Shown: positions 1 through 8,031 of the stretch, piece after piece
Position numbering within the stretch: the first letter of the stretch is position 1
How the letters are laid out: every line of letters starts with the position of its first letter
Source of the DNA: SIG452 sp045580405
GTDB taxonomy: Bacteria > Bacillota > Clostridia > UMGS1840
Direction: 5' to 3'
DNA: 12,810 bases
NCBI GenBank assembly: GCA_045580405.1
Contig: JAZNNT010000109.1
Span: 1-12,810 of the forward strand
Position numbers and translations under genes: made by a program
Notes under the pieces: generated by a model
Seen by the model: only the letters and a program-made list of their open reading frames with translations
What the model was told of the DNA's origin: nothing
Databases searched by the model: none

Positions 1-1102
1 TAGCACACATTCCCAGTGCAACGCCTGCCTGCGGAAACAGGGTGATTCCCAGGTATTTCTGAATTTCAGGGGAACACTTGGTTCCCTTGGCGCTGATGTA
101 TGCACCAACGTATTTACCGAGGCAACGGAACACAATGTATACCACACCGACTACAACAATTGCCCAGTCAGTAAACACACCTAACTCCAATTCTGCACCG
201 CTGATTACAAAGAAGAGTGCAAACAACGGAGAAGTCCATTTGTCTGTTTTTTCCATCAAATCATGGGATAAAGGACAGATATTGCAGAACACAGTCCCCA
301 TCATCATGCATACCAGCAAGGAGGAGAAGGCAATATGTAACTGACCGATGTGAAAATCAAGCATAGAGATTGCAACGGTTAAAAATACAAAAGTAATGGT
401 CATATTCAGACGGTTGGTGTTAGAGTTGAACATTTTTTCCATCTGTGTCAGAATCCAGCCCATCACTGCACCCAAACCTAAAGAAAGAATGATTTCTAAA
501 AGAGGCTGGATGATAATCGCCATAAAATCAAGCTGGCCAACCATCATACTTTTTGCAATTCCGAAGGACACTGCAAATATGATTAAACCAACAGCGTCAT
601 CTAATGCAACAATCGGTAAAAGTAAATTGGTCAGAGGCCCTTTCGCCTTATACTGACGCACAACCATCAAGGTTGCCGCAGGAGCGGTTGCCGTTGCAAT
701 CGCACCCAAGGTAATTGCCTGCTCAACAGACAGTTTATCAGGCATCATCAGATGCAGGATATATAGTGCCACATCAACCAGTAATGCTGCAACCAATGCC
801 TGCACAACACCAATCACAAGTGCCTGCTTTCCGGTATGTTTCAATTCGCTGACACGAAATTCATTCCCAATGGAGAAGGCGATAAAGCCAAGCGCAACTT
901 TGGAAACCAATCCTAACAGCTCCACAGCTTCGTGATTGGGAAAGCCGAATCCGTCTATACCCAGCTGGCCGATGCAGTAAGGACCGATTAAAATCCCTGC
1001 AATTAAGTATGCGGTAACAGACGGTAATTTTAAAGGTTTAAATGCTCTGGTCATCAGAAGACCTACCAAAAGTGCCACAGAAACAGATAACAAAATATTC
1101 AT
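1..1102 (-). CDS. Cation:proton antiporter, CPA2 type (partial, C-terminus outside window)
   Basis: This is the first 367 codons of a polytopic membrane antiporter that would exchange Na+ or K+ for H+ across the cytoplasmic membrane. The translation is almost continuous hydrophobic segments. It carries a PSVTAYLIAGILIGP stretch near residue 30, a TATAPAATLMVVRQ stretch, and an ALDDAVGLIIF motif with paired aspartates at about D168-D169. Such a DD pair in a membrane helix is the ion-binding signature of electrogenic CPA2 exchangers. No cytoplasmic TrkA-N or nucleotide-binding domain is reached before the edge, so a KefB-like C-terminal domain cannot be excluded. The start at 1102 is chosen for its AAAGG about 12 nt upstream. 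An in-frame ATG at 1114 (MYEKM) is possible, but its purine run touches the start codon. The gene lies downstream of the tRNA terminator, so it probably has its own promoter, which I could not locate convincingly. The ion is unknown. Confidence 0.85.
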   Translation of the reverse strand, partial: MNILLSVSVALLVGLLMTRAFKPLKLPSVTAYLIAGILIGPYCIGQLGIDGFGFPNHEAVELLGLVSKVALGFIAFSIGNEFRVSELKHTGKQALVIGVVQALVAALLVDVALYILHLMMPDKLSVEQAITLGAIATATAPAATLMVVRQYKAKGPLTNLLLPIVALDDAVGLIIFAVSFGIAKSMMVGQLDFMAIIIQPLLEIILSLGLGAVMGWILTQMEKMFNSNTNRLNMTITFVFLTVAISMLDFHIGQLHIAFSSLLVCMMMGTVFCNICPLSHDLMEKTDKWTSPLFALFFVISGAELELGVFTDWAIVVVGVVYIVFRCLGKYVGAYISAKGTKCSPEIQKYLGITLFPQAGVALGMCA

Positions 1103-1161
1103 TTTCTCATACATCCTTTCATCCGTTTACTAAAACTACTAAAATATAAGAAATCATTGGA

Positions 1162-1190
1162 AAAGCGACTTGCCTTGGGCAAGCCGCTTT
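1162..1190 (-). terminator. Intrinsic terminator after tRNA-Gln
   Basis: Read on the minus strand, a 12-13 bp stem (AAGCGGCTTGCC pairing with GGCAAGTCGCTT, one G.U pair) closes a 3-nt loop and is followed by TTTTCC. It starts 3 nt past the encoded CCA of the tRNA, so it should end that transcript before the antiporter gene. Confidence 0.8.
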
Positions 1191-1193
1191 CTC

Positions 1194-1267
1194 TGGCAGC
1201 GGGAGAAGGATTCGAACCCTCACAAACAGAGTCAGAGTCTGTCGTGCTACCCTTACACAATCCCGCT
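1194..1267 (-). tRNA. tRNA-Gln (anticodon CTG)
   Basis: A 74-nt cloverleaf can be folded by hand. The acceptor stem AGCGGGA pairs with TCCCGCT, followed by discriminator G and an encoded CCA. The D arm is GTG/CAC with a GG-containing loop. The anticodon stem ACAGA/TCTGT holds the loop CTCTGAC, giving anticodon CTG, which reads CAG. The variable region has 4 nt, and the T arm GAGGG/CCTTC holds the loop TTCGAAT. The weak A-T first acceptor pair is in line with glutamine tRNAs, which often have a weak first pair. It is a single tRNA with its own promoter and terminator. No integrase or duplicated 3' end is seen nearby, so nothing marks it as an attachment site. Confidence 0.95.
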
Positions 1268-1295
1268 AAATATTTTAAATTTCTGAACCTTTGCT

Positions 1296-1324
1296 ATTAT
1301 ATCACCACAAAAAGGAATTGTCAA
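1296..1324 (-). promoter_or_regulatory. Consensus sigma-A promoter for tRNA-Gln
   Basis: On the minus strand, TTGACA (1324-1319) and TATAAT (1301-1296) are separated by exactly 17 nt. Both hexamers match the consensus perfectly. The predicted transcription start near 1289 gives a leader of about 22 nt before the tRNA 5' end. Strong unregulated promoters of this kind are usual for stable RNA genes. Confidence 0.9.
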
Positions 1325-1394
1325 CCTTTTTTTTAAAATTTTTTGTAATTTTTTTGTTTTTTCAGTTTCCCTATTATTTTCTTGCCAAAAACCG

Positions 1395-1428
1395 AAAAAA
1401 CCCGCCTTCAAATCTGAAAACGGGTTTT
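1395..1428 (-). terminator. Intrinsic terminator ending the tagA-to-methyltransferase operon
   Basis: On the minus strand, a 14-bp stem (AAAACCCGTTTTCA with TGAAGGCGGGTTTT, two T.G pairs) closes a GATT loop and leads into a run of T. It begins 5 nt past the stop codon of the pterin methyltransferase gene. The roughly 70 bp between it and the tRNA promoter are T-rich and hold no gene I can see. Confidence 0.92.
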
Positions 1429-1433
1429 CATCT

Positions 1434-2228
1434 TTATTCTAAAGTACCACGGATTTCATCAATATAATCCATGCAGTATTCATCGTTACCCAACAATGCA
1501 TGAATGGCACGATAACTTTTTCGCATACCATCGGGCGCCGGGTCCATAATGGCACTGTCTAACCCCTGATACATTGCCATCGCCAGAAAAGCGGTGTTTA
1601 AAACCATCCGCTTGGGAAGTCCAAAGGAAATATTGGAAAATCCGCCGGTGGTTTTTACTTGGGGATAGGTTTCTTTTAGCAGACGAAGTGTTTCTAAGCA
1701 AAGCACAGCATTGTTATCCCCCACAGCCAGAGCTTCTACCAAAACATCAATCAAAATACGGTCCTCCGAAACCCCATTGACACGGAATTTTTCAATGATT
1801 TCTCCGGCATAACGGACACGTTCCGCAGCAGTGTGAGGGATTCCCTCTTTCGGAATCGGTAAGCCTACCACCATAATATCTTGGCGTTCTTTCAGCAAAT
1901 CCATCAGCTCGTCAATCCGCTCTGATACAGTAACAGAGTTGATAATAATACTTCTGCCCTCACATGCCTCCACTGCCTGATGCACTACAGACACATTGGG
2001 GGTATCAATCATAATGCCCATTTTCGAGTGCTTTTTTACCAGTTCAATGGCATAAAGCATAGTTTCCAGCTCTGCATCCTGCAGCACAGCTGTATTGATA
2101 TCAATATAGGTTGCTCCGGCACCCTCCTGTTTTTTGATGAGTTCAATAAGAAGCTCATCGTTCTTCTGCTGAAATGCTTCCAACACTGAAGGAATGGAGC
2201 TATTTAATTTTTCGGAAATAATTAACAT
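1434..2228 (-). CDS. Methyltetrahydrofolate methyltransferase (pterin-binding domain protein, AcsE/MetH-fol type)
   Basis: This 264-residue single-domain protein has the TIM-barrel pattern of pterin-binding methyltransferases. That family takes the methyl group of 5-methyl-tetrahydrofolate and passes it to the cobalt of a corrinoid protein. Visible marks are D75 in IMIDTP, N97 in IIINSV, D161 in ILIDVL, and GGFSNISFGLPKR around 195-207 with N199. These positions line up, from memory, with the pterin-contacting Asp/Asn residues of AcsE and of the MetH folate domain. Length matches AcsE (about 262). It starts 4 nt after the stop of the homocysteine methyltransferase-reductase fusion, with GAAGGG in the end of that gene as ribosome binding site, and it is the last gene of the operon. 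The context favours methionine synthesis over the Wood-Ljungdahl pathway, since no acs genes are present here. The corrinoid partner is not in the window. A dihydropteroate synthase is less likely because the GLPKR-type motif is of the methyltransferase kind. Confidence 0.85.
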   Translation of the reverse strand: MLIISEKLNSSIPSVLEAFQQKNDELLIELIKKQEGAGATYIDINTAVLQDAELETMLYAIELVKKHSKMGIMIDTPNVSVVHQAVEACEGRSIIINSVTVSERIDELMDLLKERQDIMVVGLPIPKEGIPHTAAERVRYAGEIIEKFRVNGVSEDRILIDVLVEALAVGDNNAVLCLETLRLLKETYPQVKTTGGFSNISFGLPKRMVLNTAFLAMAMYQGLDSAIMDPAPDGMRKSYRAIHALLGNDEYCMDYIDEIRGTLE

Positions 2229-2232
2229 GTTT

Positions 2233-3945
2233 CTAAAACCCTTCTTTCAAAGCTTTTATCTGAGACAGTAAGCTTGCCACCAAATCAGTTTTCCGAAGAG
2301 GTGTCATAATATAAAAACCGTCTGCAACATCATAAACCTGACGCACGATATTCATACTGTAGTCAATTACTGACTTCAAAACCTCGTTGGCAGGCATTTC
2401 TTTTAGTTTTTCAATAAACTCCATCGGAATTTCTATGCCTGACACTTCATTATTTAAAAAGAGAGCGTTTTTCCAACCGGCAATGGGAAGAATACCTGCC
2501 AGAAGATAACAATCCAGTTCCTGTTTGGCAAGATGAAAATTCTCTACTGCCTGACGGGAAAAAATTGGCTGTGTCAAAAGCACTTTTGCACCGGATGACA
2601 GTTTGGTTTTTGCACGGGCAAGCTCCGCTTCAAAATGCAGGGCATTGATATTTAATGCACCGCATATTGTATAAGGATTTTCAGGAAAAATTTCTTGATT
2701 CAAATTAGAAATCAGATTCATCAGTGTATAGGAATTAAACTGAAAAACACCGCCGTCACTACGGGAAATCGGGTCTCCGGTCACGACGAGCACATTGTTG
2801 ACCTGCTCAATATTGGCACCAATCAGAGAACCTCTGATAGCAATGGAGTTTTTGTCACGGCAACATAAGTGCGGAAGCACATCAATGCCAATTTCACGCT
2901 TGATTTTTGCCGCAAGCATCAGACTGTCCGCACGGGTACGCGCTAACGGTGAATCTGCTACGGTAATCACATGGGCACCTGCCTGCTTCATTTGTCGAGC
3001 CGCTAAGTCCAAAAATGAAGCATCCGTATCCACGGGAGGATCAATCTCTACTGCAAGCACCTTTTCTCCACGCTTAAAATGCTCCAAAAAGCTGTTCTTC
3101 TGCGCCGTTTTTTTCGACTGTTCCAAAACGGTAACCTCTTCGGCAACAGGTATCACGCCACCAATCACTGCCTCTAAATGAGCCGGTGTGGTACCGCAGC
3201 AACCGCCCAGTACAGGAACTCCCAAGGATGCAATGGCCAGCAGCTTTTCACTGTAATAAGAAATATTATTGGAATAAACCGTTCGTCCGTTCACCGACTG
3301 CGGATACCCTGCATTTGGCATTGCAGAAAAAGACGGATAATCCGTTAAAGTGAGCTGACTAATCAAACGGTAAAGATGGGCGGGACCGCACTGGCAGTTC
3401 AGACCCACAATATCGGCATCTTTTGCCGCTTCTTTTAAAAGGCTTTTATAATGATAACCTTTTTTGGTATAGCCGTCCTGAGAAACACTGAAGGATACCA
3501 AAACGGTTGCAGAGGGCTCTCTCTCTTTCAGGTAGGAAATTACCCTTCCCAAAGAACCGTATTCCTGCAGCGTTTCAAATAAAAAGTTTTTTGCACCTAA
3601 AGAAAGAAATACATCTACATTTCGCTTGTATTCCGTCTCACTTTCTTCCCCGTCAATATAACCGATATCACAAAAAACTGCCACTTCTGTTCCCTGCACA
3701 CTCTCGCTGGCAATCTGATAGCCTTTTTGTAAGAGAGAGACAACGGTTTCTTCATCGGTTAACGAAAGATTTACTCCGAAGGTGTTGGTTTTGATAGCAT
3801 CAACGCCCGCACGAATATACTCCCTGTGAATCTGTGCCACCCGTTCAGGGTAATTCATATTGGCAAATTCGCAGGGTTCATTGGTCTTATACAGTTCAGC
3901 ATAATAGGTGCCGAATGCACCGTCAAAATAAAAAGGATATTTCAA
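2233..3945 (-). CDS. Bifunctional homocysteine S-methyltransferase / methylenetetrahydrofolate reductase (YitJ-like)
   Basis: A two-domain, 570-residue cytoplasmic enzyme. Residues 1 to about 265 are a homocysteine methyltransferase barrel with DGAFGT at 8-13, TNTF at 53-56, and the three zinc cysteines C184 (GLNC) and C249-C250 (GGCCGTTPAHL). Residues about 290-570 resemble MetF: EIDPP at 300-304, HLCCRD at 359-364, VVTGDP at 387-392, LTQPIF at 457-462 and GILPI at 484-488. MetF reduces methylene- to methyl-tetrahydrofolate. Bacillus YitJ has the same fusion at about 612 residues. The start is TTG: a good AAAGGA sits 6 nt upstream, and the ftsK stop codon is in frame just upstream, so no earlier start exists without entering ftsK. 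Together with the adjacent pterin methyltransferase it covers the homocysteine and folate modules of MetH. No cobalamin domain is present. No S-box or other riboswitch fits in the 18-nt upstream gap. Confidence 0.9.
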   Translation of the reverse strand: MKYPFYFDGAFGTYYAELYKTNEPCEFANMNYPERVAQIHREYIRAGVDAIKTNTFGVNLSLTDEETVVSLLQKGYQIASESVQGTEVAVFCDIGYIDGEESETEYKRNVDVFLSLGAKNFLFETLQEYGSLGRVISYLKEREPSATVLVSFSVSQDGYTKKGYHYKSLLKEAAKDADIVGLNCQCGPAHLYRLISQLTLTDYPSFSAMPNAGYPQSVNGRTVYSNNISYYSEKLLAIASLGVPVLGGCCGTTPAHLEAVIGGVIPVAEEVTVLEQSKKTAQKNSFLEHFKRGEKVLAVEIDPPVDTDASFLDLAARQMKQAGAHVITVADSPLARTRADSLMLAAKIKREIGIDVLPHLCCRDKNSIAIRGSLIGANIEQVNNVLVVTGDPISRSDGGVFQFNSYTLMNLISNLNQEIFPENPYTICGALNINALHFEAELARAKTKLSSGAKVLLTQPIFSRQAVENFHLAKQELDCYLLAGILPIAGWKNALFLNNEVSGIEIPMEFIEKLKEMPANEVLKSVIDYSMNIVRQVYDVADGFYIMTPLRKTDLVASLLSQIKALKEGF

Positions 3946-3963
3946 AGCTGTTCCTTTCGGGAA

Positions 3964-6321
3964 TTAAATTCCTTCATTTAATTTCATTTCGTAATACTGT
4001 TCCTTAGTCATCAGAACCTGTCTGGGCTTGCTGCCTTCAGAAGGTCCCACAATGCCACGTTCTTCCATTTGATCCACAATTCGTGCGGCTCTGGAATATC
4101 CCAGCTTGAACCGACGCTGCAGTTTGGAAACAGAGGCTTCTCCCAATTCTACCACAAATTCAATGCAATCGGGAAGCATTTGGTCTGCATCGCCGCTGTC
4201 ACTAACAGAAGAAGGTCCGTCTTTGGTGCCTGCAGTTTCAATATGGGAGATTACGTCGTCATCATAAGAAACTTCGGTGTTCTGTTTTAAGAAATCAACA
4301 ATTTGCTCTACTTCTTTATCGGTGATTAAAGCACCCTGCACACGGATAGGCTTAGACTCTCCGATCGGCGCATACAACATGTCCCCTTTGCCCAAAAGCT
4401 TTTCCGCACCACCCATATCTAAAATGGTTCTGGAGTCGATCTGAGAAGACACCGCAAAGGCAATACGGGAAGGCATATTCGCCTTAATAAGACCGGTAAT
4501 AACATCCACAGAAGGACGCTGAGTTGCAATAATCAAATGCATTCCTGCTGCTCTGGCAAGCTGTGCCAAACGGCAGATATATTCTTCCACTTCCTTGGGA
4601 GATGCCATCATTAAATCGGCAAGCTCGTCCACAATAATCACGATTTTGGGCAAGGGATTTTCTCCGTTAGCCACCTGATGCTCATTGTAGCTGTCCAGGT
4701 CACGGACATTGGCTTTTTCAAACAGATTATAGCGGTTAAGCATTTCCATAACCGCCCAATTTAAAGCACCTGCCGCTTTCCTGGGATCCGTTACAACAGG
4801 AATCAGAAGATGAGGAATGCCGTTATAAACAGATAATTCCACCACCTTGGGGTCAATCATAATCATTTTGACCTCTTCCGGACTCGCCTTATATAAAATG
4901 GAGGTAATCAGAGAGTTAATGCACACACTCTTACCGGAGCCGGTTGCCCCGGCAATCAGACAATGCGGCATTTTTGCAATATCTCCCACCACGGTGGTTC
5001 CGGCAATATCTTTCCCAACTGCAAAAGACACTTTGGATTTATGCTCCATAAATTCGGGAGACGCAATCACATCCCGCACAAAAACGGGCATTACCTTCTG
5101 GTTGGCAATTTCTACTCCGATAACAGTTTTTCCGGGAACAGGTGCAATACGAATGCCCTTGGCAGCCATACGAAGGGCAATATCTTCGCTTAATCCCATA
5201 ATTTTGGAAATTTTAACACCTACCTGGGGACGAATTTCATATCGGGTAACAGAAGGTCCCTCCTGCACACTGACCACTTCTGCTTCCACGCCAAACTCTC
5301 GCATCGTGGATACCAGACGAAGTGCATTCTCGTTCAGCTCTTCCTTGGATAAGCCGGTAGGACGGTTCGTCCCCTTATTGAGGAAATCCAAGGAAGGGTA
5401 GATATATTCTTTCACTTCTTGCTCTTTTGCTTCGTTAAGTTCCTGCGCGACGGTTTCAATTTCCTGACTGCTTAAGGCGGGTTTGCGGTTAGCTTCGGCA
5501 GCTGCCACAGGTTCGGAAATGATTTCCGGATCTTTCATCCGGTCTTCCGGTGATGCAAATTTTTCAATAATCACGTCTGCATGCTCAGATACCTCCATAG
5601 TAATGGGAACATCCAGCGTGGTTTTTTGAATTTCTTTCTGAATCACATCTTCAGAACGGACTTTATCTGCTTTAACACCGGGCACACGGAACACCTTAGA
5701 GGTCTTTTCCTGACGCAGTTTTTTTCCGAGCCAGGTGAAGAGTTTGGAAAATCCGGCAGCTACGATTTCGTTAAACATTACAAAAAGGCAGAATAGCATT
5801 GCTAAAATCACAAAGATAACAGCACCCCATTCGCCTAACAAACCGCGAACCATTGCACCAAGATAGGTACCGAACAGACCGCCGTTCAATCCAAGCTGCG
5901 CTTCCGCAGTAATATTTCCCCAGTTTCCGAGAGACAAACTGGAAACCTGGCATCCGCACAACACATGTAATCCCATTGCAACCACAGGCATCAAGACGAT
6001 TGCAGTAATGATTTTACCCAACCCGTCACCGGTTTTCATATAGATGCAACTCATCACCACTGCATAAACGGTGATTAAGGGAATATAAAATGCACCTTCT
6101 CCAAACAGTGCACATAAAAGCCATCTGAAAAAGGAACCAAGTCCCCCTGCCAGATCGGTGTATACACTTAGGAACATATAAATCAACAATGCAATCCCGC
6201 ATAACAGCTTAATCACAAAGGAAACCTGAGGATCCAGTTTGATTTTCTTATCTTTTTTCTGCGGTGCAATTCTGGAAACCCGTTTTGCAGAGCGGGATGT
6301 CTTTTTTTTCTTAATGGCCAT
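3964..6321 (-). CDS. ftsK: DNA translocase FtsK/SpoIIIE
   Basis: A 785-residue membrane-anchored ATPase that pumps DNA through the closing septum, at division and/or into the forespore. A basic N-terminus (KKKK, then SAKR) precedes about four membrane helices within residues 33-185. A charged linker runs from about 200 to 310. The motor follows, with Walker A GATGSGKS at 458-465, Walker B IVIIVDELADLM at 560-571 and an ATQRPSVDVITG stretch at 599-610. The C-terminal winged-helix gamma domain (about 716-773, with KLQRRFKLGYSRAARIVD) is the one that reads the directing DNA octamers in this family. Length is typical of Bacillota SpoIIIE. The start ATG has AAAGGA 9 nt upstream and lies 15 nt after uppP. 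Only one homologue is in the window, so I cannot say whether it serves division, sporulation or both. Its place between uppP and a methionine gene is unusual but the gene appears intact. Confidence 0.96.
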   Translation of the reverse strand: MAIKKKKTSRSAKRVSRIAPQKKDKKIKLDPQVSFVIKLLCGIALLIYMFLSVYTDLAGGLGSFFRWLLCALFGEGAFYIPLITVYAVVMSCIYMKTGDGLGKIITAIVLMPVVAMGLHVLCGCQVSSLSLGNWGNITAEAQLGLNGGLFGTYLGAMVRGLLGEWGAVIFVILAMLFCLFVMFNEIVAAGFSKLFTWLGKKLRQEKTSKVFRVPGVKADKVRSEDVIQKEIQKTTLDVPITMEVSEHADVIIEKFASPEDRMKDPEIISEPVAAAEANRKPALSSQEIETVAQELNEAKEQEVKEYIYPSLDFLNKGTNRPTGLSKEELNENALRLVSTMREFGVEAEVVSVQEGPSVTRYEIRPQVGVKISKIMGLSEDIALRMAAKGIRIAPVPGKTVIGVEIANQKVMPVFVRDVIASPEFMEHKSKVSFAVGKDIAGTTVVGDIAKMPHCLIAGATGSGKSVCINSLITSILYKASPEEVKMIMIDPKVVELSVYNGIPHLLIPVVTDPRKAAGALNWAVMEMLNRYNLFEKANVRDLDSYNEHQVANGENPLPKIVIIVDELADLMMASPKEVEEYICRLAQLARAAGMHLIIATQRPSVDVITGLIKANMPSRIAFAVSSQIDSRTILDMGGAEKLLGKGDMLYAPIGESKPIRVQGALITDKEVEQIVDFLKQNTEVSYDDDVISHIETAGTKDGPSSVSDSGDADQMLPDCIEFVVELGEASVSKLQRRFKLGYSRAARIVDQMEERGIVGPSEGSKPRQVLMTKEQYYEMKLNEGI

Positions 6322-6336
6322 GAGAATTTATCCTTT

Positions 6337-7275
6337 CTATCCTCTGAGTTGAATCATCAAAATAATAATTCCGATGAAGAAACAGTAAATGCCAAACCGT
6401 TTGCACCAGTTCTTACGAATTGCTTTTCGCATCAGTGCAATGGACAGGACTCCACTGATAAAAGCAGCAACCATCCCGAAAAGATACGGAATCCAATTCA
6501 TCCGAATCCCATCCTGCAATACGGTTACAGTTTGCAATAAAATTTTGACAGTAAGCACCGGGATGGCAGAAAGGAACGCATACTTTACTGCAAAGTCTTT
6601 CCGAAACCCTGCTATCAGGCCGCCCATCACTGTCAAAGCACATCGGGAAATCCCCGGAATCACCGATATCAGCTGAAAAATACCAACCACAGCCCCCTGC
6701 CGAAGAAACTGCTTAGGATTGTTTGCATCTGCAACAGGAACAGCAGAAGGATTTCTGTTTTCGGTTGATGACGAAACAACTTCTCCTGCTTCATCCGATG
6801 CATGGCTCATAGCTTTTCTGATTCTTCTGGCATCAACGGTATCAATTAAAATGTTTACAACCCCTGTAAGCATCAGTGTAAATGCAATCACAGTTAACTT
6901 CGATAGGTTGCTTTCCAGATAGTCCATTACGAATACGGCGGGAATCAGAAACAGCATCGTCACCGTCAGCATATATAAAAGCTGTCGGTACGGACGATTG
7001 GTATGTATGGAAAACCGTTTTTGAAAAATCTCCTTCACACACAAAGCCAATTCCTTCCACAACCGTTTGATATCGGAAAAAAACACAAAGATAATCGCTA
7101 ACAATGCTCCTAAGCGGAGCAAGATATCAAAGGTCAGCGTAGGTGAAAACAGCTCCACGCCAAACAATGTCTGATTAAAATTTTGTATCATAGCAAGGTG
7201 ACCGCCACCCGAAATAGGCAGAAACTCAGTAACCCCCTGCACAACACCAAAAAACAGGGCTATTAAAAGCTCCAT
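6337..7275 (-). CDS. uppP: Undecaprenyl-diphosphatase, UppP/BacA family (divergent signature)
   Basis: A 312-residue polytopic membrane protein of the family that removes a phosphate from undecaprenyl diphosphate to renew the lipid carrier for cell-wall polymers; overproduction gives bacitracin resistance in some hosts. The first signature is GVTEFLPISGGGHL at 14-27: Q13, E17, S22 and H26 are kept, but the usual serine after S22 is glycine. The second is PGISRCALT at 207-215: the key R211 and T215 are kept, but the usual SG after Arg is CA. A polar, probably cytoplasmic stretch at about 150-190 (HASDEAGEVVSSS, then NPSAVP) separates the two halves. An AAGGAG lies 8 nt before the ATG. It sits in an operon with a TagA/WecG-like transferase that also works on undecaprenyl-linked sugars. 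Activity is probable but the altered motifs leave room for a changed substrate. Confidence 0.88.
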   Translation of the reverse strand: MELLIALFFGVVQGVTEFLPISGGGHLAMIQNFNQTLFGVELFSPTLTFDILLRLGALLAIIFVFFSDIKRLWKELALCVKEIFQKRFSIHTNRPYRQLLYMLTVTMLFLIPAVFVMDYLESNLSKLTVIAFTLMLTGVVNILIDTVDARRIRKAMSHASDEAGEVVSSSTENRNPSAVPVADANNPKQFLRQGAVVGIFQLISVIPGISRCALTVMGGLIAGFRKDFAVKYAFLSAIPVLTVKILLQTVTVLQDGIRMNWIPYLFGMVAAFISGVLSIALMRKAIRKNWCKRFGIYCFFIGIIILMIQLRG

Positions 7276-7290
7276 GAAGTCTTCTCCTTT

Positions 7291-8025
7291 TTATTTCATA
7301 CGGTAACGCTGCTGCATTTCAGCACGTTTGCCGCAGCTCATACTACCTTCTGGACAGGCTCCGTTCACACATTTGGGACCTGCGTGTGAAAAAATAATCG
7401 GCGCCACTTCCCGTACTTTCCATAAGATTGCATCTGCCAATGCCTGGATTTCCCATTGCGCACGGTTACAGCAGCGAAGCTGAAAGAAGTTTAATAGGCT
7501 TCTTGCATTAAAGGTCATAATCAGCTTGGTTTCACAAGCATTTGGAAGCACAAACCGTGCATCCTCAATAGCTTTTTTCTTGGCAGCCTTTTCATCCATC
7601 GTCTGCACATGTTTCTGATAAAGCACTTTAGTAAGCTGTTCGTAGGCATCACCGATTTTCGCCATCGTTTCCTCATAAAGTGCGTTCGCATCGGGATTAT
7701 CCGAAATCTCAGGAGGAGTAATATATTCAAAATCTGCTTCCTCCACATAACGCTGAGATTTTACGCTGTAAGATGCCATTCTGTGACGGGTGAGCTGTGC
7801 CAGCAACGCACGGCTGACCCCCTCCACGGCAAAGGTAAAGGTAATATGTTCTAAAGGACTTTCGTGCCCCATTGCTGTTAAATGCTCTAAAAATTTGGCA
7901 GTTTTTTCGTCGTCTAATTTATCTAAGATGTTTTCTGCACCACTGTTGGAATAACACATTTTAGCAGCAGCAGCTACCACTTTTTCAGGATTGGGAGTGT
8001 GAGAAATTAAAATTACTTTTAACAT
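7291..8025 (-). CDS. thyX: FAD-dependent thymidylate synthase ThyX
   Basis: A 244-residue flavoenzyme that methylates dUMP to dTMP using methylene-tetrahydrofolate, with reducing power from NAD(P)H through FAD and release of tetrahydrofolate. The diagnostic ThyX motif RHRX7S is present as RHRMASYSVKS at 80-90, followed by QRY. GHESPLEH at 53-60 and the C-terminal FNARSLLNFFQLRCCNRAQWEI region (172-193) are also family features. A cysteine-rich tail (C219, C224, C231) follows. The length is usual. AAAGGAG lies in the last codons of the upstream glycosyltransferase gene, 11 nt before the ATG, and the gap to that gene is 6 nt. The gene competes for the same one-carbon donor as the MTHFR domain encoded downstream in the operon. 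Most ThyX hosts lack thyA, which cannot be checked here. Confidence 0.97.
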   Translation of the reverse strand: MLKVILISHTPNPEKVVAAAAKMCYSNSGAENILDKLDDEKTAKFLEHLTAMGHESPLEHITFTFAVEGVSRALLAQLTRHRMASYSVKSQRYVEEADFEYITPPEISDNPDANALYEETMAKIGDAYEQLTKVLYQKHVQTMDEKAAKKKAIEDARFVLPNACETKLIMTFNARSLLNFFQLRCCNRAQWEIQALADAILWKVREVAPIIFSHAGPKCVNGACPEGSMSCGKRAEMQQRYRMK

Positions 8026-8031
8026 GTTTTG

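Noticed and set aside
78..656. Two plus-strand open frames (78-344 and 396-656)
   Set aside because: They lie opposite the antiporter gene, whose minus-strand translation is a clear membrane protein with family motifs; the plus frames lack ribosome binding sites and sensible composition.
1194..1267. tRNA gene as an integration site for a mobile element
   Set aside because: No integrase gene, no repeated tRNA 3' end and no composition shift is visible on either side.
3946..3963. Possible SAM (S-box) riboswitch for the methionine genes
   Set aside because: Only 18 nt separate ftsK from the gene, holding just a ribosome binding site; there is no room for a riboswitch. The operon leader at 8788-8822 is also too short.
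4847..5401. A 184-codon plus-strand open frame opposite ftsK
   Set aside because: It is the antisense shadow of the FtsK motor domain, with no start signals or recognisable domain.
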